Source: Phallus indusiatus (lineage: Eukaryota; Basidiomycota; Agaricomycetes; Phallales; Phallaceae). From it: 64,000 bases of DNA. Shown piece after piece: positions 37,875 through 50,463 of the stretch. The DNA lies in NCBI GenBank assembly GCA_027605045.1, contig JAQFWX010000005.1, positions 806,001 to 870,000 of the forward strand, given 5' to 3'. Within the stretch, counting starts at the first letter, position 1. Each line of letters starts with the position of its first letter. The translations under genes were made by a program, and so were the position numbers. Below the pieces are notes generated by a model. The model worked only from the letters and a program-made list of their open reading frames with translations, was not told the origin of the DNA and ran no database searches.

Positions 37875-39173
37875 CTAGAAGCTTCCACGCGTACTGGTGT
37901 TTCTTTCAACTCCTAATTTCTAAATTAAGATCCCGTGGAAAATAGCATGAAAAAAAAGTCAGCCATACCTCATCTTGAAAGGGTGTAAAAGAAGCTTTTG
38001 ATGCGAGTGAAGTTTGGTTGGTTTTCTCGATCTTGGGAAAACAAGATTGAGCCTGATGATGACGTCGGGTGAAGCCTGTGAACAGCTACTTACTGGGTCT
38101 GCGTCACGAAACGGAACGAACGTAGCTCGGGGAGCAGCGTTAAATACACTCCCAGAGGCATGGCTGGAAGCTCGAGATTTTAGGGGTCCATCCGCCATTT
38201 TGAATACTTCGGGTCTGTTTTCTTTAGTCCTCGACACACGCGTACCAAGTTCTGGCCAGGCACTTCGTTCAGCTTCTACGCTGGCTTCGCCCGTAGGATC
38301 TATAAATATTTGCATACGAGCATTGGGTTGCTTCGGCTGTTCAGTTGTAGGTGGAGGAACGGCTTTACTACGGGAGGTCTCTCCGAGAACCTTCCTCCGT
38401 CCCAACACAGGGGCTGAAGACGACGTCTGAGATGGCCTGGAATCTTCTTCTGGAGAAGAGGCCTGAGGTTTCGCGGTTAACATGCGCTTCTGAAATTCTG
38501 TATATCGGCTTTTCAAGTGCGCAATGGCTTCAATCCTTCTCGCAATACCTAGACGATAAATTTCATCGGCCTTCTTATAGCTGGAGAATAGCCACTTTAA
38601 ATATATTTACTAGTGTTCCTTCAAAGAAGTCACTCACGAGTTATCTCTTTCCAAGCAATTAGCGTATTCTTCATAAAATTGCCCTAGGTCAGTCCCAATC
38701 TCATTCTCCAATAAGAAAGCGTAAATGAGCTGAGGTTGTTGAACGTAACTAGCGTAAAGAATCCACAATTTGAGATAACGCGGATCTTGTCGATAGACCT
38801 CCTTATCTTTCAACACTCTAGTAGCCTCTTCAATCAACTCAACAAGTCCTGATTCAAAATTTTGTCCTTGAGGGTACGACTCCATTGTCCACGCGACAAA
38901 TCTTGAATAGACGTCCAACGGATCTGAGGTTTCGTCGTCATCATCGTCCTCATCGTCGTTGAGAGCTTGTTCCACCTCAAGACGAAACTTCGCGCGTCTT
39001 CGGCTCAGTATGACTTCTCTTTGAGAATGTGGAGTTGAGAAAATAGCGGAAAGTGCAGTCGCACGTCGGCCCTTTTGAAGTGGTTGAATGTTTTCTTTTA
39101 CTGCTTCGATAATGTCCGCATCGACTATCTCCTCATTTGCAACAAGATCGTTTCTTTCGTCGTCGGAAGCCAT
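37875..39173 (-). CDS. MAD3: Spindle checkpoint protein Mad3/BubR1 type
   Basis: Subunit of the mitotic checkpoint complex that blocks APC/C-Cdc20 until chromosomes are attached. Exons 38638-39173, 38094-38580, 37969-38052, 37875-37919 give 383 residues. An N-terminal KEN box (residues 26-28, in AVKENIQ) is followed by the TPR-like Mad3/Bub1 homology region (DPLDVYSRFVAW, DPRYLKLWILYASY, YEEYANCLE, KADEIYRLGIARR). A second KEN (TKENRP) lies near residue 300. No kinase domain follows, so this is Mad3, not Bub1. Both KEN boxes are known to matter in yeast Mad3. The last 15-residue exon is the least certain part. Confidence 0.92.
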
Positions 39174-39602
39174 GTACTTGGTGGTAGAACGTGAAGTGCA
39201 GAACAAAGGATTTAATTATAGACTCGCTTATTAAGTTGTCACGAACAATATGTTATCACGTGAGACTTACTTAATAAAACTCGGGCCTCGGCCGAAGCGC
39301 CCAGTCGAACATAGGCTTGTTTCTCAAAATCACACTGCTATGTTTATTTCAACAGAATTCTTGATCGCAGTACAGATTACCTCAGCTATCTAGTGTTATC
39401 GATTTAGTAGACAAAGTCAGGCATTCACTGATGGAGTGAAAATAGGGTGAAGTTACCCTGACTCTTTGAAGTTTTGCTAGCTGACGTGAATGGTCACTTG
39501 GCCGCTGATGCATAATTGTTATGAGAAATACACGAGTTTAAGGAGAGTGGAAAGATAAAATAGGCCCGTAATCAATTAAATAACCAAGTAAATTCCTTCC
39601 TG
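39174..39602. other. Intergenic region
   Basis: Promoter of the Mad3 gene and 3' flank of the DyP gene. No gene seen. Confidence 0.5.
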
Positions 39603-41521
39603 CTACATAAAGAAGCCAGATTTGAGAACGTTAATGGCAGGAGAAAAAAAGTATTCTCCTCCAAGGGGCTGAACAAATTGAATGGGTATCGTAGTGTTTT
39701 GAGTAGAGTTAAAAGGATTGAGACCAGTTGTGAAACGAGATTGGCCGGCGTGTTGGCCGTTGATAGCATCAAAACCGGGTGTGGGATCTGTCTTTCCAAA
39801 GATAAAGCTGGATAGCATCAGAATGTTAATTATTAGTATTGATTGCGTTAATGTATCACAACATAGACATACTTGACATTGTTTTCCCACTTAGTTTGCA
39901 CAAATCTGAAACCGTTCAACAGACTTGATTGATAGCAAACTGAAATTAAAATTATCATCAGTGAGCACCAGCACGATCTGTTGTTGTGAGAAAATCCGGA
40001 ACATACCGAAAGCTAAACCTCTGTTTTGTGTCGTTGTACCTTGCGCACTTTCTTGGGGGGTAACTATAATCCAAAGATATATATATTCGGCGAAATCTGG
40101 TCAATTATATGCGCGTACCTTCCGGTCCATAGGTTATAGCCGAACGCATGAAGTGGTGAGTTGTGTCAATAGGATTTAAATCGGCTCTAGGATTTGATTT
40201 TCGTATATGAGCCGCGAATGGGCATAAAGTTTGATCGGAAGTTATATTAGAGCCGGGAGCCTCGTATGTGAAATCATTGTTGCGAGTATTATCTTGACCG
40301 AGAGTTGGATCATCCGCCATTGGGCTTAAGAATACAGGTGCGCCCTTAATATAAAAATGTCATGAACAAGTGACACATGCGAAGAAATAAACTGTATTAC
40401 ACTTTGCCATCTTCCTACCATCCTAGCCCCGAGAAGGTCCGCTCCTTGCTGAGCCGACAGACCCGGGCCCTGAATGGCGTTGGCTGATAAGAAAGAATTA
40501 AATTCGGGAACTAATTGTTGTAGCTGACGGAAAACAAGAAGTGAGCCATCTTTTGCCCAAGAGGGACGAATACTAGCATTGACGTCGCCGGGTTCGCCTA
40601 ATAAAATTGAACCCAAGGGAACGGTAATCTGACCAGGTAGAGGGTTCATTGTGAAATTAGCCACAGCTGGCTGACTGATTCCATCCAGGAAGCCAAAGTC
40701 TAAACAATTTTCATAAAAAAGCTGTCAAAACTTTCCCCCCTTAATAGTACTCACGTTCATGTCCCTGTTGGTCACCGGGTCGAGCCTGACCTTGAAGGGT
40801 ATACGCTTCTTGAATGGAATTTCCGAATATCCCCTTGTAAAGCTCTAATTCAGCTTGTGCCTCAAGTGCTGACCCCGCAGAAACAAATAGTAAACCGTGA
40901 ATACTGTTTCCTTGAAAAGCGGGGATCCAATTATTTGTTGAAGGGTCGCCCAAGCTCGCAGAATCCACGAATTGCCCGTTATCGAAAAACGTATCACCAA
41001 TAGATTGAGTGACACCCATTTTTTTTAAACCAGAAGCCGAGAAAGCAATGTTAACGAAAGCCGGAGGCAAACCATCGGTGACCAACGCTTGTGCGATGCT
41101 TGTGACGAATGGCCCAAAGACTTGTAAACGAGATCTAAAGGAAACAGGATCTTGTATTTGAAAGAAAGAAAAGGATTCGGCAAGTTTATTCTGGCCAAGA
41201 CTAACGTCGGTGAATATATGTGTTTGGATAGAAGGAGGTCAATTCAAGCAGTGGCTTACAGAATATCAGCTTGAATATTGTAAAGATCGATACCTGCATC
41301 GTTGGCACCTCTTAAAGCATCTCCCAAAAATGGTAGCGGTGGAAAAGCTGGATTAGCTACATTAATTGATAAGTGAAAATTCATTCCTTGAAGTTGGGAG
41401 GCGTACAAAAGAGTGGTCCTGGGAGATTTGAAGATCGTTTCTCCTGAGAATGAGGAGACCCATAAGAAGAACTAAATAATTGAGAGACTACTAGGAAAAG
41501 AATGACGGCAGGAGACACCAT
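39603..41521 (-). CDS. Secreted dye-decolorizing (DyP-type) peroxidase
   Basis: Haem peroxidase that oxidises dyes, phenolics and lignin-type compounds with H2O2; extracellular. Eight exons (41407-41521, 41260-41356, 40755-41200, 40401-40699, 40119-40344, 40007-40063, 39873-39939, 39603-39807) give 503 residues. The N-terminus MVSPAVILFLVVSQLFSSSY is a signal peptide. The GxxDG motif with the distal aspartate is in FGFLDGISQP, and the proximal haem-ligand histidine is in CPFAAHIRKSNPR. Several N-x-S/T glycosylation sites fit secretion. Length and motifs match fungal class D DyPs. It suggests a wood- or litter-decaying or plant-associated lifestyle but does not prove it. Confidence 0.93.
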
Positions 41522-42609
41522 AGTGTTTGTGTCTAAGGGCCTGAGGTATGTATTGTAGAAAGAAACTAAGCGATAATTTGATTTTATAGCTGAAGACGGA
41601 TTACCGAGAAAAAAAATATATTGGTTGGTTAATGCATAGCATTTCCGGTAAGCATGATGTCTAGATGCGTTTAGAAAATCAGATCGCAGCAGCCGAGTCA
41701 AACTACAATCGCTGTGATTGGCAGCAGAAACGCAAATGAGTGGATGATTTGATCATTGTTTCAACAGACCATGGGAAGGACAATCTCGAAGCGTGTTCGT
41801 TTCCTGACTTAATAGAATTTGGAACCATGCGCCAGATATTGACAACGGGTATAAGAACCAGATAAGGCCCAAGTACAAATGCCATCTGGCGATTCGGCAA
41901 AGTCCAGAATCCCGACTTTCATTGACACGAAAAACAGTTGCTTAGCCGCCCAAAAAAAGCAATCGAAAAAGATGAAGCAGGATGTATACACCCCCCGAAA
42001 GATGGAAGTGAGATCGCTAATTCGATGCACAGTTTCCTAGACCAGTCAGCTCAACTGACTCAAGACACGCCAGTTGGTCGAGTCTGGGAGTCAGTGATGA
42101 TTTTTTACGGTTTGTGTCACACGCCTGTCATCCTGCCGTGGCATGCCGAAATCACCTCAATTGCTGTCAGAACGTCAGTTCCGATCAAAGAGACCTACGC
42201 GCTCTGAACTCCATTCTACCTTTTCAAGTCACATTAACTCGTTCTCAATGCCTAGGAAAACTCAGCATCAGAATTTCATCCAAGTTGACAAGCTCCAACC
42301 GCAAGTTCGTTTGAGCCTAGCCACTTTCAGGGCATTTGGAAGGCACCGACCCTTATTGGTCGAGATGACTATGCCATGGCGATGCTAGTTATGGTAAAAA
42401 ATTGTATCAGGTCATAAACGAAATGCATATTACATGAGTATAGTAGTAGTACTTGTTACATTATTTATAGTTTGACGTTTTCGACATGAACCAACAAAAC
42501 CCGCAATTACAATATAATGTGAAATAAAATGAAATATTACGATAGGTGAACGAAAAAAGGGACACACGTAGGATATGAGATACAGCGTCAACAGGGTTTA
42601 TGAAAGCAA
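41522..42609. other. Intergenic region, about 1.1 kb
   Basis: DyP promoter and 3' end of the second MAP kinase. No gene, repeat or RNA recognised. Confidence 0.5.
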
Positions 42610-44138
<1,529 letters not shown>

Positions 44139-44373
44139 GGCAAGAGGAAAGAAGAACGAACAAAGAGGTGTATAAGAGTAAAAAGTTCAAAAGGAAGAGG
44201 AGTAAGACGGATTTTTGGATGACAGTCCTTATTCTGGAGAGAGGCTCAGTTGAATGATCCGCAAGTAGCAAGTGAGTCCACAGGGGTCCATTCAGGTATG
44301 ATTTACATTTGCTCTTTAGAACAACAAAAAAAAATACAAAAAAAAATAAAGAGATATTTTCTTCCTTCCTTTC

Positions 44374-44897
44374 TCAAAGATTGTTTTTAATAGAATATTG
44401 CGCTAATTTGACCATTTCTACCATTTGTGTTTGCTCCAAATCTGAGATTTTGGCCTGGTCTTTGTTCTTTTCGGCGCGCTCTACGTCATCGACAAATGTT
44501 TGAGGAAGTTGGTCGCCATAACACTCCTTCAAAAGCGGATGGGCTATGCGGTTGAACCACCATTTCGAATTCCAGAAGTCCCTCTCCCTGCGATGCAAGA
44601 CGGCGTGCATGTAATCAAATGTCGGGTTTCCTTCTCTCTTCTGTGCGATATTGTGACATCGCTGGATATCATCGTTTAACAGGTGAAATGCTAGAAATCA
44701 AGAAACACTTTGTTTAGAAAAAAAGGTGATCTTGATTGTGTTCCATAGAAATATCTACCCGCTTTGACGCCGTCCCCAGCCAGAAGTGAATTAATTTTTT
44801 CCGTCATATGAGAAGAGAACGCCTGTGTAGGCAACAACGGTGGCAACGGTTGTCGTTCTCGAAGTGTTTGAAAGATCTTATGTATGTCGTCGCTCAT
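44374..44897 (-). CDS. Conserved small protein of unknown function
   Basis: Two exons, ending near 44760 and beginning near 44691, give about 155 residues. The likely start is at 44897; an in-frame Met at 44918 adds seven residues. The middle contains HAVLHRRERDFWNSKWWFNR, a pattern (His-x3-His-Arg-Arg-Glu plus an aromatic cluster) that I recall from uncharacterised fungal and bacterial proteins. The C-terminus is a charged helix (VDDVERAEKNKDQAK). No function can be given. Confidence 0.7.
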
Positions 44898-45213
44898 GAC
44901 TACGGAGAGGGTTGCCAAGAGAGAACTTGTAACTGTAGACTCCCTGACGCCACGTGAGCTTCAAGTTCACACGCCGGTCAAGATTCCAGTTTCCGAGCTC
45001 TCAAATTCAAATTTCCCGTCGCTCTCTCATAATGATTATGGTTTCAAACTGAGGCCTTTGCATTGGTCCTTGTTGGGAGCTCTCGAAAGCTTGGAGTAAA
45101 CTGGCGCGTGGACCAATGACATCACTTTCGATGAAAATATCATGCACGTGACAAAACGCGTATTACGTACGTGACGCGTGCCGCATCAACAACCAATAAT
45201 TCAACCCAAAACC
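44898..45213. promoter_or_regulatory. Divergent promoter region
   Basis: 316 bases between divergent starts, with ACGTGAC-type sequences near 45146-45177 (CACGTGAC, TACGTGACGCG). These resemble E-box/CRE-like elements but are unproven. An in-frame Met at 45178 would extend the plus-strand gene into it. Confidence 0.4.
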
Positions 45214-46459
45214 ATGACCACGCCTGAACTAGAACGCGCTTTCGCATTGCAAAAGGAGCTAGAGTCAGCCGGATTAACCATTATAGATCTCAAAAATCAA
45301 TTTCTTCACAAAGACTTCTCGAGTTTCACCGATTGCTCTCTCTCGACTGGCCCATTAGATCCTGAGGTGCTTGAAGCCGATGTTTCTGCACAGCGGGTGG
45401 GTGTTTTATAAACTGTTTTGTCTGGTTGATTTCTGACCTGATTTCTATAGTCTTTTTTGAAAAAACTCAAGTTTCATTATATTCAACACCATGCAAAGGA
45501 CAAGTACACCAAAATCATCGTTAGCCCAGACGAACCAGATGTGGACGCTGAAACTAACAAACAGCTGGGTAGGTGCTGAATCAAACTAGTATACCAATAA
45601 TTTAACCCGAACGTACATTCCAGAAATCGATAACGAGGAGAAAAAACGGCTATTGAAAGAAGACAAAGTTAAACTAGAGGAAATATATGATCAAATACGG
45701 CAGGAAGCTTTAGAAGTAGAACAAGGTGAAACTAGGTGATCCGGTGTGAGAAGGTCTTTTCATCACTGATACCTTATCGTTCCAGCCTACCAACATGCAC
45801 ATTCGACGACCAAAGAAGCCGCTGAATTAACACAGAAAGTCCTTGATGCACGACTCGCGCTAACCCGATTACGAGCAGCGCACCCGGCTCCTCGACTCAC
45901 CATCGATGCTGCCACAACCCTCGCGGATCAGCAACAGGAGGAAATGGGCGAACTTGACATTATGTTAGGGGAACAGAAGAAGAAAGGTGAAGAACTTAAA
46001 GAGGAAATAAAGTCACGAATGAGAGAATTGGAAAGACTTAAAGCGGAACGGGCGGTAAATGAAGAAGAGCTGAAACGAACACAACGGTTAGAGGAGGATA
46101 ATCGGTGGCCGAATTTGAACGACTGGTAAGAACAATACATTCGGTTTTTTAACGGTCCATTCACTGACGGCTTTCAATGCAGGTACTCTGCAGCGGTGTC
46201 GCTGCATAAGTCACTGATGTCGCTGGAGAGCTTCGAGACCCCAACTGACAATGAACTCAGACTTATGTATTCCCTTCCAAGAGGACGCCGAGCGGTCCTT
46301 CAATTCGTCTTTAAACCAGGGACGGACAGACTCGCTGAGGCGTCGCTTCTAGAACCCAGCAACATGGATATTCAAGAGCTTGTCAGCGTACATGCCGCCT
46401 CGAACGATGTGCCAGGTCTTATACGGGCAATCTTGGCCAGACTGCGGGCAGAGGTTTAA
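45214..46459 (+). CDS. Kinetochore protein Sos7-like coiled-coil protein
   Basis: Five exons (45214-45396, 45451-45568, 45624-45725, 45786-46125, 46183-46459) give 339 residues. The centre is a long coiled coil (EEKKRLLKEDKVKLEEIYDQ, DIMLGEQKKKGEELKEEIKS). The region after the first exon, SFLKKLKFHYIQHHAKDKYT, fits the fungal Sos7 family, which in fission yeast links Spc7 and the Mis12 complex at kinetochores. The C-terminal 90 residues look globular. Assignment rests on this segment and the coiled-coil layout. The stop is 27 bases from the Noc4 stop on the other strand, a tight tail-to-tail pair. Confidence 0.7.
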
Positions 46460-46486
46460 GGGTTTATGTATTAGTTTCGTCGTATC

Positions 46487-48619
46487 TTAAAAGGCCCATA
46501 GTTCTGTAACAACATCGGAGTGGATCATTGAGACATCCTCATCACCGGCGTCTTTTTTTTCCACTGCAAAAAGTTTTCTATCGTGCTCCAATGCGAGCGG
46601 CGGCTCCTTTTTGATTTTACGTTTGGCCTCTGCTTCAAACAACTGGTAACGGATATACAAATGAGCAAAAGCTGTGTTATAAATCTTGCATTAAATTGAC
46701 CTACCGTTGTGTATGTATGATCTAAGAAATCTTCCATGTTATATGCGGGTTTTGTAAATGCGTCACTGAAAATTCGAGCTAAGGTTGCTACAGGTGCGTG
46801 ATAGTGATTCCTATGCGACATCAGTTCCCACAGCGACGAAGATAACGCATTTGTTTGATAAGGAGAGGGTTCATCAGCGATGAAAGGATCTTATAGCGCT
46901 TAAGTAAATTCGTGCTAAATTCTGAAAACGAGTCATATACATACCATCATTTTTGGAATCGACGTCGCGATGGATCATTACCATGCAAGCTGGATGTCGT
47001 TTTAGGATGTTGTAAGTAAAGGGTATAATTGTTATGATAGCTGCTGGCGGAGCATGTAAGGAAAGCCGGGAAAGCCGTTTTATGAAGGATGCAAGAAGTG
47101 TTGAGGGAAGGTGGCTAGACTAATTAGTCAGAAAAGTGATGGTAGTGATGAATCTAACAAACCAACTGACGTCGAAGAGAGAAACAAATCGGTCAAACGA
47201 AAGAACCGAGCTCTATGTTTTAGATGCAGTAAATCGCGATCAAGAAAGGCATAAAGACGTGTGTAAAAGTTAGGGTAATCACTGTGGGAAAGCTAAGTCG
47301 TCGCCGAAGTTGTATGTTACTTGACTTACAGATTATGGTGTTGCATCAATGTAAACAATCCGTTCAACGCCAATAAACCGACCGCGCCCCCTGAAATAGA
47401 GTCAGGAAAAAAGGAAATATCATAAAATAAGTAACCTAATATTACCAAAATCAACACACGATGCAATCCAATCCATCAATCGAATCGGCTTATTGATATG
47501 GGGTAAAACGCCTTGGTGTAGGATTTGAAGAGCTCTCATGGAGAGTACCGAGGATGAAGAGAGGTACGGCAATAAAGCAGCCCAGCACTGACTAAATTGT
47601 ATACGGTGTGAAGCCAAAGAATGTAGACTTTGGTATGTAGAGAGGCGGTAAGCCCGTAGATTCGCGCCTTGTGCTTGCGGTTCGGTGTTGTCTTCCACGG
47701 TATTATCGTCGAAAAAAGTACGCCAATCGTCTTTTTCTTCTGCGTCATTTCCTTCTTCTTCTGGAGCAGGGACCGAAAACCCAGGAGGTGGTTTAGAGAA
47801 CGATGGTATCCAAAAATTGTTTATCTCTGCTTGGTTGGAGGGCATAGAAGTTAAACGTTCTAGAGCCGAAAGAACATTTTCTGGGAAATTCTTGTTGCCG
47901 AACTTGTGGTCATTCAAAAGAAGTCTATTAAGGGAATATATATCTGTAGTTCACCTAGACACAACGGTGACTTACACAGTCTCTCGTAAGAAGAACCATC
48001 TTATATCGTCGTACACATTGAGATACGATTTAGTAAGGTGATCCAGTACGTCTTCAAGAATGAGGGCATCATTATCGTTGGCCAAAAGTAGTCCACTAAG
48101 AAGCTGTCGGAAACAGGCTATATGAAGCTGGGGTTGTGTTGTTGCTTTGGTAAATGCTTCTGAAATATATTTCAACAGAGAGAAAAATATTTCCAATGCT
48201 GCGTGCTAGAGCGTAAAAAAGTAATCATATATGAACAATTAAATTAGTCCTAAAAAATTGAAACTTACTCTAATCGCTTTTTGGTCATGCTGCAGACATT
48301 TACATAACAAACCCAAATACTCCAAAAACCTCTCGTTCAGCCACGTTTTTACCAACTTAGCTTCCTCTGCATCTCCAGGTGTTCCACAAAACCGTCCCGA
48401 GTCAATCAGTAGCACGAAAATGCGGTACAAGGCGTATAGAGCTTTATGAGTATCCTCCGGTTCTTTGCATTTTTCGGCGAGTGATATCAAATCAAGAAGA
48501 GAATTGAGTGTGCTTTGGTTCTTCACAGATGCTGTTATAGTTTCTTCGAGAGATTTTATGGTTGAAGAGTGTGTCACTTTCCGTTTTTTGTTGGCTAGCG
48601 ACGATGGTTTTGAAGGCAT
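46487..48619 (-). CDS. Nucleolar complex protein 4 (Noc4), 40S ribosome biogenesis
   Basis: Partner of Nop14 in assembly and export of the small ribosomal subunit. At least seven exons: the first starts at 48619 and ends at AAAGCGATTAGA|GTAAGT near 48267; the last covers 46487 to about 46641. Family marks include YALYRIFVLLIDSG, WLNERFLEYLGLL, RWFFLRE, the CBF/Mak21 domain (ALNGLFTLMQHHNLDYPNFYTRLY, ALLPYLSSSSVL, HRARFFRLTDLFLSS, LHAPPAAIITIIPFTYN) and the DPF...SSSLWEL stretch. The N-terminus is basic, as expected for a nucleolar protein. Total size of about 570 residues fits the family. Middle exon borders were not fixed base by base. Confidence 0.9.
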
Positions 48620-48711
48620 CGGGACAGGTAACAGTGACAAACAAAGTTCAAATTGCAAATGGAAAGGATCAAAAGACGTCTTGATGCATTCGTAATACTC
48701 ATCCGTGCGCG

Positions 48712-48793
48712 GGGCGCTTGGTTTAGTGGTATAACGTTCGCTTAGCATGCTGTTGTGTGCGAAAGGTGCGGGGTTCGATTCCCCGAGTGTCCA
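48712..48793 (+). tRNA. tRNA-Ala (AGC) with a 10-base intron
   Basis: Acceptor stem GGGCGCT pairs with AGTGTCC and includes the G3-U70 pair that identifies alanine tRNAs. A-box-like GGTTTAGTGGT, anticodon stem TTCGC/GCGAA with loop TTAGCAT and anticodon AGC, T-arm CGGGG-TTCGATT-CCCCG (B box), discriminator A. A 10-base intron sits after the base 3' of the anticodon. The mature length is 72 bases before CCA. A run of T follows at once, acting as the Pol III terminator. Confidence 0.92.
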
Positions 48794-48794
48794 C

Positions 48795-48803
48795 TTTTTT
48801 TTT
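48795..48803 (+). terminator. Pol III terminator of tRNA-Ala
   Basis: T-run one base after the discriminator base of the tRNA. Confidence 0.8.
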
Positions 48804-48966
48804 GACTCAATTTTATCCGGGTTTATAACATATAATATTCAATGACGACTGGTAAAAAAGTGGGACCCCTCTCATTTTTACTACATGTAAGGTATTAACA
48901 TTTTTGGTGTATTCAACAAAGCTTATTTAATAGAAGTTCCCGAATGTATTTCACCGCTTGTATTCA

Positions 48967-50267
48967 CTATAGACCCTCATCGTCGTCGTCGTCGTCTCCA
49001 GATACTTCAGCATTTTCTTGCCCGGCCCGGGCCATAAGTTGCGCCAAGTCTTGTTCGTCCGTTTCAGATACAGCTTTGGGCTACAGTACGAGTTAGAAAC
49101 ACCGCCAGCTTCTTCACCATATATCCAGCTCCTCACCTTCATTTTCACCACAAGCTCGCCACCTTGTTCTTCAATCGTTGACTGGATTACCTCAATGGCG
49201 CGTTCAAGGCGTTCCACAGCGGCATACTTGCGGATGAATTGTTAGGACACAATTAACTCAAGGTAATATTAATACTTACTTTATCGGTAGCATTTGTTCC
49301 CAAAACATACAACGGGGGAGCTACAAGTTTAGCACGGATTGGCACTGCATCAGTGCTCACCTAAAGCAATGAAGCATGATCGATCGACACTCTAAACAGC
49401 AAAAAACTGGCATCACGCACTTGTTCACCAGCCTTCAAAGCTTTTTTGATAGCATCGATACCGGTCGGCTGATAGCATGTTAACTCAATGTCTGCACGAA
49501 GTTTTATGGGTTGGGGGGTGAGTCGCCGGGCAATGGTAGCCTGCATAAACTGAAGAGTCGATTCGGGAACTGGACTGGGAAGATCTCCAAAGACTCGATC
49601 AGGTTCCCTATGTAATATCTGTATAATCTTCCATAGTAAAAAAAAAGGAGACGTACGTGAGGGCAAGCTTGAAGGCATCATATGGGTGACCGTATTTCTT
49701 TCCTAATGGCCAGGCAATAGAGTCATAAAGGCTCTCTAAACGCTCTTCCTCAGTTTCCAAAACAACCTCGTCGGCAGGCTCCCCTTCCGTTTCACCGTTT
49801 GTGGGTTGCACCCCACCTGTTCGCGAGGCTACATGACGCATGATTGACGCGACCGTTTTTGATTTTGTGAAGCGTTCTTCGCATTTTGTTATATCTTCCG
49901 GGGAAACACGACGTTTAGAAAGATCAATATAACCTATTCCGTACTTGTCAAAAACAGCTCTGCAAGTGGAGTATTTGTGGCACTGACCTTTCTCTTTGTC
50001 TACTCGCAAAACAACGACAACCTCGTTTCTCCCCACCCGAATCAACTTTTGAATGCTCCGAATACGCCTACGAGACAATTCTGAAAGTAGAATCATCCCT
50101 TCAATATTATCGTACTCCAACTATAGGGCATCACTATGGATCTCGACACGGGCAGAATAATCGACGTCATTTACCAATTTTACATATGCCCCCATTTCAG
50201 CGATTTGACGAACTTGGACCATAACCAAGTCATCGACCTCGGGATATTTTTGTTCATAATATCGCAT
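48967..50267 (-). CDS. Translation initiation factor eIF2 subunit alpha
   Basis: Alpha subunit of eIF2, which delivers initiator tRNA to the 40S subunit and is the target of stress kinases such as Gcn2. Start [20 protein letters not shown] at 50267. The first intron follows MGAYVKL. The S1 domain holds [20 protein letters not shown] with the regulatory serine corresponding to Ser51/52. A later intron splits [11 protein letters not shown] from YIDLSKRRV. Then come the helical domain and the C-terminal alpha/beta domain ([20 protein letters not shown]). It ends with an acidic [12 protein letters not shown] tail. Length about 305 residues, as expected. Six or so exons; outer ones are certain, some inner borders approximate. 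Confidence 0.95.
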
Positions 50268-50463
50268 CTTGTAATGCGATTGTTATCAGAGGACACAGCT
50301 TTCTAGCGGGTGGTGGTACCAAGTCGAAAAGTAACAAGCGCCCAAGGAGTGTCCAAATCCGAGTCATACTGTGGCTTGTGCTGACTTTGGATCCGACATT
50401 TATGTAAACTGCTCATAATATATTGTCTGAATCACTACATCCATTGTTGTACCTGAGATATAT

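Noticed and set aside
37121..37945. Short open frames between the CCCH and Mad3 genes
   Set aside because: Low-information sequence with no homology that I recognise and no consistent introns.
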